NCBI GenBank assembly: GCA_029067255.1
Contig: JAIEEW010000137.1
Location: 1-6,048 of the forward strand
From: Clostridia bacterium
GTDB taxonomy: Bacteria; Bacillota; Clostridia; Christensenellales; UBA3700
Reading direction: 5' to 3'
DNA length: 6,048 nucleotides
The notes under the pieces were generated by a model. It was not told the origin of the DNA. It ran no database searches and saw only the letters and a list, made by a program, of their open reading frames with translations. Position numbers and translations under genes: made by a program. Positions 1 through 5,737 of the stretch are shown in pieces. Within the stretch, counting starts at the first letter, position 1. Every line of letters starts with the position of its first letter.

Positions 1-410
1 TTGTTGAGATAAGAGAACTTATACTTAAACTCAACAAAGAACGCAACATCACGTTTCTTATTTCCAGTCATATTCTAGACGAGTTGTCAAGACTTGCCAC
101 CCATTACGGATTTATCGACAAAGGCAGAATTCTCAAAGAAATAACCGCGAAAGAACTTGAAGAAGCGTGCAAAAAACGCATTGTATTCAAAGTGAACACG
201 TCTATCGCGCTTACCGCCGCTTTGGATGAAATCGGACTGAATTATAAACTTACTTCTCCAACGGAAGGAGAACTTTACGGCGAAATAAATATATCCGATT
301 TGAGCGACGTCTTGAAAAAGTACGGGATAACGCTTGTCAAAGTAAGCGAAAAGGACGAGTCTTTGGAAGCATACTATATAAATCTTATTGGGGGTGAAAG
401 AAATGATTAA
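1..410 (+). CDS. ABC transporter ATP-binding protein, bacitracin/lantibiotic-export (BcrA-like) type, C-terminal part
   Basis: This is the C-terminal end of a cytoplasmic ABC ATPase; the start lies before the window. The frame is open from base 3 and gives 135 residues before TAA at 408-410. The visible part begins after the Walker B region and keeps the H-loop (LISSHILDEL, His encoded at 69-71), then the usual 'GFIDKGRI' strand and a family-specific tail ending 'SLEAYYINLIGG'. Walker A, Q-loop and signature motif are outside the window. A TTG at 84 could open a shorter frame, but coding similarity runs straight through it, so it is not the start. The stop overlaps the permease start by 8 bases, so the two are translationally coupled and should form one exporter. 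ATP hydrolysis would power export or removal of a peptide or drug; the substrate is unknown. The family call is firm, the substrate class is inference. Confidence 0.92.
   Translation, partial: VEIRELILKLNKERNITFLISSHILDELSRLATHYGFIDKGRILKEITAKELEEACKKRIVFKVNTSIALTAALDEIGLNYKLTSPTEGELYGEINISDLSDVLKKYGITLVKVSEKDESLEAYYINLIGGERND
390..396 (+). promoter_or_regulatory. Ribosome-binding site that sets the permease start
   Basis: GGGGGTG lies inside the last codons of the ATPase gene, six bases before ATG 403. It favours ATG 403 over the in-frame TTG at 388, which overlaps the G run and has no SD of its own. Confidence 0.7.
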
Positions 411-1245
411 TTTATTACGTTCGAATCTTTCCAGAACTTTCAAAAGCAAAACGTTTTGGGTATGCTCCGCTTTGTATGCGATCTACGCGTTGATCCTGCC
501 GATAATAGTGAAAATAAAAAATCCCGCGTTTGTTGAAATTTCCGGCGCGGAAACAATGCTGCCCTTTGATTACGGTTTCTTTGGTATGCCGCTGCAAGGC
601 ATACTACTGTCTATAATGTGCTGTATTATCATAGGCGCGGATTTCAACAACGGAATCGCAAGAACCAAAATATTGTCGGGACACAGGAGAAGTAAAATTT
701 ACGCTTCTAATCTTATAACGTCATTTGTGATCGCCGCCGCTATCAACGCAGTGTATCTATTGATGTTTATAGCGATCGCTCTGCCTATATTCGCAAAAAT
801 AACCATATCCGCAAGCGATGCCGTTTGGCTTATATTAGACGGAACTTTAATGCTGTTTGCCTATTCGGCGATCATTACAATGATCGTAACGATAAGCAAA
901 AACACAACGGCGGCTACAATAATTTGCTTCTCGCTTCTGTTTATCGGCATGATTTTATTTCAATATCTAAATAACCTTATAAGCCAACCGCCGATGATTG
1001 AAAATGTCTATATAAACGATTTGGGAGAAGTTGTTAGCGAAATCGTCCCCAACTCAAATATGCCTAGCAAAGCGGCGAAAGCGTTTTATCAATTCTTGGT
1101 AGATTTGTTTCCCAGCGGTCAAAGCCTTCAACTTGCAACGGGAGCCGACTACAACAACTGGCAGATGGCATTGTACTCTTTGGGTATTATAGGCGCGACA
1201 ACAGGAGCAGGAATGATTGCGTTTAATAAAACGGATATAAAATAG
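403..1245 (+). CDS. ABC-2 type transporter permease
   Basis: A 280-residue integral membrane protein, the membrane partner of the ATPase just upstream. About six hydrophobic segments are visible, at roughly residues 17-37, 62-80, 103-131, 140-165, 168-188 and 254-274. A charged cytoplasmic loop after segment 2 (residues 80-102, 'DFNNGIARTKILSGHRRSKI') is typical of these small permeases, where F-x-x-G-x-x-R-x-K-I is recurrent. A 65-residue polar stretch (about 189-253) before the last helix is probably extracytoplasmic. The C-terminus ends 'FNKTDIK', a common ending in this group. The ATG at 403 has a good SD and overlaps the ATPase stop. Substrate is not predictable; relatives export or confer resistance to peptide antibiotics. 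The call as ABC-2 permease is strong; the resistance role is inference from family and the kinase downstream. Confidence 0.9.
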   Translation: MINLLRSNLSRTFKSKTFWVCSALYAIYALILPIIVKIKNPAFVEISGAETMLPFDYGFFGMPLQGILLSIMCCIIIGADFNNGIARTKILSGHRRSKIYASNLITSFVIAAAINAVYLLMFIAIALPIFAKITISASDAVWLILDGTLMLFAYSAIITMIVTISKNTTAATIICFSLLFIGMILFQYLNNLISQPPMIENVYINDLGEVVSEIVPNSNMPSKAAKAFYQFLVDLFPSGQSLQLATGADYNNWQMALYSLGIIGATTGAGMIAFNKTDIK

Positions 1246-1264
1246 ACACTATCTCCCTAACGCC

Positions 1265-1297
1265 GCGCGCCGCAATATTCCTTCCACAGCGACGCGC
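1265..1297 (+). other. GC-rich hairpin after the permease
   Basis: GCGCGCCGC (1265-1273) pairs with GCGACGCGC (1289-1297) at 8 of 9 positions (C/A mismatch at 1270/1292), with a 15-base loop. The stem begins 20 bases after the permease stop. No T run follows (the next bases are GACACCCGC), so it is not a standard intrinsic terminator. It could protect the 3' end of the ABC mRNA or form one arm of the larger structure downstream. Confidence 0.45.
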
Positions 1298-1306
1298 GAC
1301 ACCCGC

Positions 1307-1433
1307 AAAAGAGCGTCGATACGATTATAACGTAAGCGATGGGTTTACGAAAATAGATAAACGCAAATCCTTGATTCAAGTAATGCGACAAACAATCTCG
1401 CTTGCCGTCAATCTTACCGACGCTCTTCTTTTT
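1307..1433 (+). repeat. Long imperfect inverted repeat, possible structured RNA, attenuator or MITE-like element
   Basis: Arms 1307-1339 and 1398-1430 form about 27 base pairs. The outer block AAGAGCGTCG (1309-1318) is perfectly complementary to 1418-1427. Inside follow GATT/AATC (1323-1326/1410-1413), ACG/CGT (1330-1332/1406-1408) and AAGCGA/TCGCTT (1334-1339/1398-1403), broken by small mismatches and bulges. The 58-base head can fold into two smaller hairpins: GTTTA/TAAAC (1343-1347/1358-1362) and CTTG/CAAG (1370-1373/1377-1380). Five T residues (1429-1433) close the 3' arm, so a large-headed terminator or attenuator ahead of the kinase is possible. An alternative is a small non-autonomous repeat element. 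The pairing is read directly from sequence; function is inference. Confidence 0.5.
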
Positions 1434-1464
1434 GATAACTATCAAACGTCGGGAGTGGACTTAA

Positions 1465-1471
1465 AAAGGAG
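1465..1471 (+). promoter_or_regulatory. Ribosome-binding site of the histidine kinase
   Basis: AAAGGAG lies five bases before ATG 1477. It is a near-ideal SD and fixes the kinase start. Confidence 0.8.
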
Positions 1472-1476
1472 AAACT

Positions 1477-2400
1477 ATGAAAAACATGATCGCTATTTTG
1501 GGAATTACGCTTTTTGCGAAAACAGCCTTAATAATTATTTCGGCGGTTTTCGCATTCTCTGTTTTTGCGCTTGCAATCAAATTGATTGTCTTGAAAACAG
1601 GAATAAAGGAAATTAACAGGCAAATACCCGAGTTGATAAAAGGCGATACCAACGCGACGATCAATATTTCGTCTTTCGATAAAGATTTGAAATCGCTTGC
1701 AAACGTACTCAACGCTCAATTACGACTCTTAAGAGAAAAAGAACTGACATATCTCAACGGAGACAGCGAACTCAAATCCGCGATCACCAACGTAGCCCAC
1801 GATATTCGCACTCCTCTGACCGCAATATGCGGATATTTGGAGATGATAAAAGAAGAAAAAAATCCTGATAAAATAGAAAAATATATAGAGATTATGACTC
1901 AACGCGCAACGTCGCTCAAAACGCTGTCGGAAGAACTGTTCGGATACTCTATCGCGACAGATCACGACAGGTCGGACAAACCCGAAAAAGTCAACGTGTC
2001 TTTACTTTTACAGGATACGCTGTTTTCATTTTATACAAAGTTGTCCGAAAGAAATATAGTACCGCAAATAAATATGAGCGGCGCGCCACTATTGCGTTTT
2101 ACTGATAAAAACTCACTGACTAGGATCTTCTCCAACGTAATAGACAATGCGATAAAGTACAGCGACGGCGATTTCTCCGTTTCCGTTAACGAAAACGGTA
2201 TTATAGAATTTTCCAACACGGCAAGCAATCTCGATAATCTAAGAGTTCAAAAACTTTTCGATAGATTCTATACCGTGGAAAACTGCAACTACTCTACGGG
2301 ACTGGGATTGTCGATAGCAAAACTCCTTACCAAACGACTGGGCGGAGAAATAACCGCGCAATTCGAAGATAAAGTGTTGAAAATAATATTAAAAATCTGA
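1477..2400 (+). CDS. Sensor histidine kinase without extracellular sensor domain
   Basis: A 307-residue two-component kinase. Residues 1-38 are hydrophobic (one clear helix at about 17-38, a weaker segment at 4-13), with no room for an extracellular domain. A linker with the family motif 'INRQI...DTNATINISSFDKDLKSLANVLN' (about 46-79) leads to the dimerisation/phosphoacceptor domain 'NVAHDIRTPLTAICGYLEM' with H108. The HATPase domain shows the N box 'NVIDNAIKYS' (220-229), the F box 'LFDRFYTV' (260-267) and the G2 box 'STGLGLSIAK' (273-282). The G1 region reads 'EFSNTASNL' (244-252) instead of DxGxG, as I recall for this Firmicute family. It should autophosphorylate on H108 and pass phosphate to a response regulator not present here. 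The neighbouring exporter genes suggest it senses transporter state or membrane-active compounds; that is inference. Confidence 0.93.
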   Translation: MKNMIAILGITLFAKTALIIISAVFAFSVFALAIKLIVLKTGIKEINRQIPELIKGDTNATINISSFDKDLKSLANVLNAQLRLLREKELTYLNGDSELKSAITNVAHDIRTPLTAICGYLEMIKEEKNPDKIEKYIEIMTQRATSLKTLSEELFGYSIATDHDRSDKPEKVNVSLLLQDTLFSFYTKLSERNIVPQINMSGAPLLRFTDKNSLTRIFSNVIDNAIKYSDGDFSVSVNENGIIEFSNTASNLDNLRVQKLFDRFYTVENCNYSTGLGLSIAKLLTKRLGGEITAQFEDKVLKIILKI

Positions 2401-2420
2401 TCTGTGATAACTCCTATAAA

Positions 2421-2450
2421 AATACGACCCGTAAATTTACGCGCCGTATT
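2421..2450. terminator. Hairpin after the histidine kinase, possible terminator
   Basis: AATACG (2421-2426) pairs with CGTATT (2445-2450). Between them sits the perfect 12-base palindrome CGTAAATTTACG (2430-2441), with 3x3 internal loops. It starts 20 bases after the kinase stop. On the + strand only a broken T run follows (CGTATTCTTAC). On the - strand the stem is followed by TTTTTATAG, a better U tract, although no - strand gene feeds into it. It may act in either direction or be only weakly active. Confidence 0.4.
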
Positions 2451-2528
2451 CTTACATCCGTACCCACACCTCACGGGGAACTAACAGTATTATACTTCTT
2501 TCTATCCGATTACCAAACATGATCGGAA

Positions 2529-2558
2529 TTTAAGAATTTTGCTTCCTATAGATATATT
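2529..2558 (+). promoter_or_regulatory. Weak candidate promoter for the XRE regulator
   Basis: TATATT (2553-2558) matches 5 of 6 bases of the -10 consensus. TTTAAG (2529-2534) is a poor -35 (3 of 6) at an 18-base spacing. In DNA this AT-rich such matches arise by chance, so this is only the best-looking candidate. Confidence 0.22.
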
Positions 2559-2564
2559 ATACGC

Positions 2565-2607
2565 TAATAATAATTAGACGTCAAGTAAATTTCTCTAATT
2601 ATTGTTA
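2565..2607 (+). promoter_or_regulatory. Inverted repeat upstream of the XRE gene, candidate operator
   Basis: TAATAATAATTAG (2565-2577) and CTAATTATTGTTA (2595-2607) are complementary at 12 of 13 positions (T2568/G2604 is the exception), separated by 17 bases and ending 11 bases before the XRE start codon. Cro/C1-type regulators often bind such dyads and control their own promoter, so autoregulation is plausible. In RNA the same repeat would form an AU hairpin in the leader. AT richness raises the chance of coincidence, but a perfect 9-base core (2569-2577/2595-2603) is notable. Confidence 0.4.
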
Positions 2608-2618
2608 ATATTATTTAT

Positions 2619-2843
2619 ATGGAGCATTTTGATAAGAAAACATTTGGAGAACGGTTGAAAGCGTTGAGAACCGAAAAGAATATAGGACAGAATTCTCTCG
2701 CAAAAGAGTTGGGATTGAGCAACGCTTCTATAAGTTACTGGGAAACGGGAAAGCAGGAGCCTTGCGCCGAGGCTATATTCAAACTCGCTCAATACTTTGA
2801 CGTAACCGCCGATTATCTTCTGGGACTTTCTGACGATTATTAA
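2619..2843 (+). CDS. Small XRE-family (Cro/C1-type HTH) transcriptional regulator
   Basis: A 74-residue single-domain DNA-binding protein, expected to act as a dimer in the cytoplasm. The HTH spans about residues 8-64: 'FGERLKALRTEKNIGQNSLAKELGL' leads into the recognition-helix region 'SNASISYWETGKQEP' (about 34-48), then 'IFKLAQYFDVTADYLLGLSDDY', the classic XRE ending. There is no C-terminal sensor or protease domain. ATG 2619 places the domain correctly, and an in-frame stop at 2586 limits any extension; no ATG, GTG or TTG lies between. No SD is visible before it, which is unusual beside its neighbours. The only alternative is TTG 2655 after GGAG, which would remove part of helix 1, so I reject it. 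Targets are unknown; it stands alone and may control itself through the upstream dyad. Confidence 0.88.
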   Translation: MEHFDKKTFGERLKALRTEKNIGQNSLAKELGLSNASISYWETGKQEPCAEAIFKLAQYFDVTADYLLGLSDDY

Positions 2844-2847
2844 AAAA

Positions 2848-3249
2848 TCAAACTTTCATCTTAGTCAGTTGTGAAATCATACCGTGATCGGCGGGCGCCC
2901 ATTCTACGGAAAACAATTCTTCGGGGGCGAGCCATTTGCAATCGATATGTTCTTTTAAGACGTAACTATCGGACAAAGGCTTGCAAAAGTACGTCTGCAA
3001 ATCTACAAAAACGTCTTCGTATTCATATATCTCTCGCATAAACGCTTCGCCTACTTCCACGTCGTAATCCATTTCTTCAGACACTTCCCTTTTCAGCGCT
3101 ACTTCCGGCGTTTCGCCCTGTTCGATTTTTCCGCCGACGAATTCATATTTGTACGCAACCGCTTTATTTTTGTTATCGCCGCGCTTTACTGCCAAAATTC
3201 TGCCGTCCTTGATTATTATTGCGCCTACTACTCTCAACGTCTTTTTCAT
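2848..3249 (-). CDS. NUDIX hydrolase, MutT-like
   Basis: A 133-residue cytoplasmic NUDIX protein. It opens 'KKTLRVVGAIIIKDGRILAVKRG', the first strands of a MutT-type fold. The Nudix box runs from G40 to Y62: G40-x5-E46-x7-R54-E55-V56-x-E58-E59-x-D61. The metal-binding glutamates are intact, but the consensus glycine near the end is D61. The preceding motif reads 'YEFVGGKIE' where relatives usually have FPGGK. Relatives cleave (d)NTPs such as 8-oxo-dGTP to monophosphate and pyrophosphate; the exact substrate cannot be read. The frame extends to a TTG at 3294, but ATG 3249 has AAAGGA just upstream and matches the family N-terminus. It lies 89 bases downstream of metH on the same strand with no clear terminator between, so readthrough is possible. 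Its stop faces the XRE stop across 4 bases. Confidence 0.88.
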   Translation of the reverse strand: MKKTLRVVGAIIIKDGRILAVKRGDNKNKAVAYKYEFVGGKIEQGETPEVALKREVSEEMDYDVEVGEAFMREIYEYEDVFVDLQTYFCKPLSDSYVLKEHIDCKWLAPEELFSVEWAPADHGMISQLTKMKV

Positions 3250-3252
3250 TTT

Positions 3253-3258
3253 TCCTTT
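3253..3258 (-). promoter_or_regulatory. Ribosome-binding site that sets the NUDIX start
   Basis: On the - strand AAAGGA precedes ATG 3249 by three bases. The spacing is short, but this is the only good SD near the family-consistent start. It argues against the TTG at 3294, which would add 15 residues with no family resemblance. Confidence 0.55.
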
Positions 3259-3338
3259 AATCCGAGAAGTGTGTAAATTGAATATATTTTGCAATACCCC
3301 GACTTACTTCGCTCGATATCGCAATAGCGTATTATTTT

Positions 3339-5714
3339 TTATTTATCGCTTTCAGTAAATACAAGACTTGCATACTTTGCGCTTTGGTTGGCGTCTTTAC
3401 AGTATTTATCCGCGCCTATTTGCTTTGCGTACTCTTCAGTCAGCACCGCTCCGCCGACCATAACTTTGCAATAAGGGCACTCTTCTTTTAGAAGTCTTAC
3501 GGTTTCTTTCATATTCTCCACGGTAGTCGTCATCAACGCCGATAATCCGCACAGTTTGATATTATTGTTTTTTACCGCTTCTACTACGCTTTCTGGCGGA
3601 ACGTTCTTGCCTAAGTCGATTACTTTGAATCCGTAATTTTCCAACACCGTTCTGACTATGTTTTTGCCTATGTCGTGCACGTCGCCTTTTACTGTCGCAA
3701 GTACGATCTTGCCCTTATCGCTTTCTTCTCCTACGGGAAGACTTCTTTTCACTTCTTCAAAACATAGTTTTGCGCAATCCGCGGACGCGATCAACTGCGG
3801 CAGGAATATCCTTCCCTTTTCGTAATTGTCGCCCACGCGATTGAGCGCCGGTATCAAATATTCGTCGATTACTTCCAAAGGACTTTTATCCGCAAGCAGT
3901 TTTGCCGTAAGTTCCCTTGCCCTGTCCAGTCCTTTTTCTATACAGTAAAATATATCCTTATCGTCGGACTTGCTCGCGTCCGCGCCTACAGAATCTTTCA
4001 ATATGATTTTACTGCCCGCATAATCGGCGTACTTAGCGGTAAAATCCATACAGTTCTTATCTTCGCAATTCAAAACTTTGAACGCGTCGACCGCCTGCAT
4101 ATTTTCCGGAATATTCGGATTTAGAATAGGCAGGTCCAGACCAGCGTACATAGCCGCCGTTAAAAACGCGGTATTGACGATTTGCCTTGCTGGCAATCCA
4201 AAAGATATATTCGATACGCCCAACACCGTTTTTACGGAATACTTGGATTTGAGCAACGTTATCGCTTTGAGAGTATTCATCGCTTGATCGGGTTCCGCGC
4301 TTACGGTAAGCGTAAGACAGTCTATATACACGTCTTCTTCCCTGATCCCGTAAGACTTTGCCCTATCGATTATCTTCTCGGCAAGTCTTATTCGCTCTTC
4401 CACGGTTTTGGGGATTCCGTTTTCATCTATCGTAAGTCCTACTACGCTCGCGCCGTATTTAGCGACAAGCGGCAATACCGTAGAAAGCGATTTCTCTTCG
4501 GCGTTTACGGAATTGACGATAGGTCTGCCGTTGTAATATCTCAGCGCTCTTTCCACCGCTTGGGGTTTGGAACAGTCAATCTGCAACGGAGCGTCGGTAA
4601 GTCCCTGTATATACTTTACCATATCCGTAAGCATAAGAGTTTCGTCTATCTGCGGAAGTCCCGCGTTTACGTCAAGTATATCTGCGCCCGCTTCGACCTG
4701 TTCCAAAGTTTGAGATGCAATATAATCAAAATCCCTGTCCAGCAACGCTTGTTTCATAGCCTTTTTGCCGGTTGGATTTATCCTTTCGCCTATGACCTTT
4801 ACCCCGTCGATATACACAACCTTTGTAGACGAGCATACCGCCGTCCTGTATTGTCTGTTTCTGTCTCCGACATTTTTTGTCTTTTTGAGCGCGGCAAGAC
4901 GTTTGATATATTCAGGCGTAGTACCGCAACAGCCGCCTAAAATATTAACTCCCGCGTCTATAAACTTTTCATACGAACGCGCGAACTCTTCAGGAGAAAC
5001 GTCGTAGTTCATTTCGCTGTCCGGGAGTCCGGCGTTTGCCTTTACGAATACGGGCAGATCCGTATTGTCAATAAGCCTATTCATTATAGGAAATATCCTA
5101 TCGGGAGAAAGCGAACAGTTTATTCCCACCGCGTCCGCAAAAGCCGACGCAGTTATTGCAAACGCTTCAACGCTGCATCCCGTAAAAGTCCTTCCGTTTT
5201 CGTCAAATGTCATACTTGCCATTACCGGCAAATCGCAATTTTCTTTTACTGCCAACAACGCCGCTTTGAGTTCATATAAATCGCTCATGGTTTCCAAAAT
5301 TATGAGATCGACGCCGTCTTTGCCCGCTTCAACCTGCTCTTTGTAAATGTCGTACGCTTCATCAAAAGTCATCGTACCAAGCGGTTCGATAAGCGCGCCC
5401 GTAGGTCCTAAATCCAACGCGACGAGTTTGTCTCCCGCTGCCTTTCTCGCGATTTTTATTCCCGCTTTTATAAGTCTGTTCACTTCGTTGACGTCGCCGA
5501 GTTTCTTACGGTTGGCTCCGAAAGTATTAGTTAATACGACGTCGCTTCCCGCGTCTATATATTCCTTTGCTACGGAATAGACGAGATCGGGATTTTCAAC
5601 GTTAAGTTTTTCGGGCATTGCTCCTACCGCCAATCCCCTTTTTTGGAATTGCGTTCCCAGCGCCCCATCGAGCAGTGTTATAGAATTTTTGTCGAACAGA
5701 TTTTTGATATTCAT
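3339..5714 (-). CDS. metH: Cobalamin-dependent methionine synthase lacking the activation domain
   Basis: A 791-residue cytoplasmic enzyme that moves a methyl group from 5-methyltetrahydrofolate via cobalamin to homocysteine, giving methionine. The homocysteine module (about 1-280) opens 'LLDGALGTQFQKRG' and has the zinc cysteines C200 ('GINC') and C262-C263 ('GGCCGT'). The pterin module (about 300-575) shows 'VIGERINPTGKKAM', 'DVNAG' and 'GVSNISFGLPARQ'. The B12 module (about 595-785) has the helical cap 'FLPQLIASAD', the cobalt-ligand motif D678-x-H680-x-x-G683, 'GLSALMTT' and 'VGGA'. E. coli MetH (about 1,200 residues) adds a C-terminal AdoMet-binding domain that is absent here and is encoded just upstream, as in Thermotoga. 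The frame stays open to 5963, but the extra residues are an Arg-rich shadow of that gene; ATG 5714 with GAAGGGA is the start. All visible catalytic residues are intact. Confidence 0.97.
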   Translation of the reverse strand: MNIKNLFDKNSITLLDGALGTQFQKRGLAVGAMPEKLNVENPDLVYSVAKEYIDAGSDVVLTNTFGANRKKLGDVNEVNRLIKAGIKIARKAAGDKLVALDLGPTGALIEPLGTMTFDEAYDIYKEQVEAGKDGVDLIILETMSDLYELKAALLAVKENCDLPVMASMTFDENGRTFTGCSVEAFAITASAFADAVGINCSLSPDRIFPIMNRLIDNTDLPVFVKANAGLPDSEMNYDVSPEEFARSYEKFIDAGVNILGGCCGTTPEYIKRLAALKKTKNVGDRNRQYRTAVCSSTKVVYIDGVKVIGERINPTGKKAMKQALLDRDFDYIASQTLEQVEAGADILDVNAGLPQIDETLMLTDMVKYIQGLTDAPLQIDCSKPQAVERALRYYNGRPIVNSVNAEEKSLSTVLPLVAKYGASVVGLTIDENGIPKTVEERIRLAEKIIDRAKSYGIREEDVYIDCLTLTVSAEPDQAMNTLKAITLLKSKYSVKTVLGVSNISFGLPARQIVNTAFLTAAMYAGLDLPILNPNIPENMQAVDAFKVLNCEDKNCMDFTAKYADYAGSKIILKDSVGADASKSDDKDIFYCIEKGLDRARELTAKLLADKSPLEVIDEYLIPALNRVGDNYEKGRIFLPQLIASADCAKLCFEEVKRSLPVGEESDKGKIVLATVKGDVHDIGKNIVRTVLENYGFKVIDLGKNVPPESVVEAVKNNNIKLCGLSALMTTTVENMKETVRLLKEECPYCKVMVGGAVLTEEYAKQIGADKYCKDANQSAKYASLVFTESDK

Positions 5715-5718
5715 ACCG

Positions 5719-5725
5719 TCCCTTC
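5719..5725 (-). promoter_or_regulatory. Ribosome-binding site that sets the metH start
   Basis: GAAGGGA on the - strand lies four bases before ATG 5714, in the 23-base gap after the activation-protein stop. It rules out the longer frame reaching 5963. Confidence 0.7.
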
Positions 5726-5737
5726 TTTTTATCGCTT

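Larger units (their letters stand above)
1246..1476. other. Intergenic gap with high secondary-structure potential
   Basis: This 231-base stretch separates the permease from the histidine kinase and contains no convincing gene. It holds a GC-rich hairpin (1265-1297), then a long imperfect inverted repeat (1307-1430) running into five T residues, then the kinase SD. One + frame stays open from 1230 to 1616, but it continues as a shadow of the kinase, has no good start and resembles no family I recognise. The two upstream genes and the kinase point the same way, so the structure lies within or between their transcripts. Confidence 0.7.
2401..2618. other. AT-rich intergenic gap between the kinase and the XRE regulator
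   Basis: This 218-base gap holds no gene I can support. It contains the hairpin at 2421-2450, a weak CCGAT/ATCGG inverted pair (2507-2511/2521-2525), an AT-rich promoter-like zone (about 2529-2560) and the inverted repeat at 2565-2607. Composition turns strongly AT-rich after about 2527, as expected for a promoter region serving the downstream regulator. Confidence 0.6.

Noticed and set aside
84..410. TTG 84 as start of a separate 108-residue protein
   Set aside because: The reading frame upstream of 84 encodes the H-loop of the ABC ATPase, so 84 is internal to a gene cut by the window edge.
1257..1445. A 62-residue - strand frame in the same gap
   Set aside because: It has no recognisable domain and overlaps the structured inverted repeat, whose complementarity can keep frames open by chance.
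1230..1616. A long open + frame through the permease-kinase gap that could be a hidden small gene or pseudogene
   Set aside because: It has no ATG with SD, its second half is a shadow of the kinase in another frame, and the translated gap resembles no family I know.
3250..3338. A terminator or promoter between metH and the NUDIX gene
   Set aside because: On the - strand I see only a direct repeat of TATTGC and no stem with a U tract, and no convincing -35/-10 pair, so I cannot say whether NUDIX is co-transcribed or separate.
3310..3340. A CGCT/AGCG hairpin followed by TATTATTTTTT on the + strand, resembling a terminator
   Set aside because: The stem is only 4 base pairs and no + strand gene ends within 450 bases; the T run mostly reflects the AT-rich gap after metH.
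4182..4940. A 252-residue + strand frame inside metH
   Set aside because: It lies fully antisense to well-conserved metH modules and its sequence is low in normal protein features; it is a codon-bias shadow.
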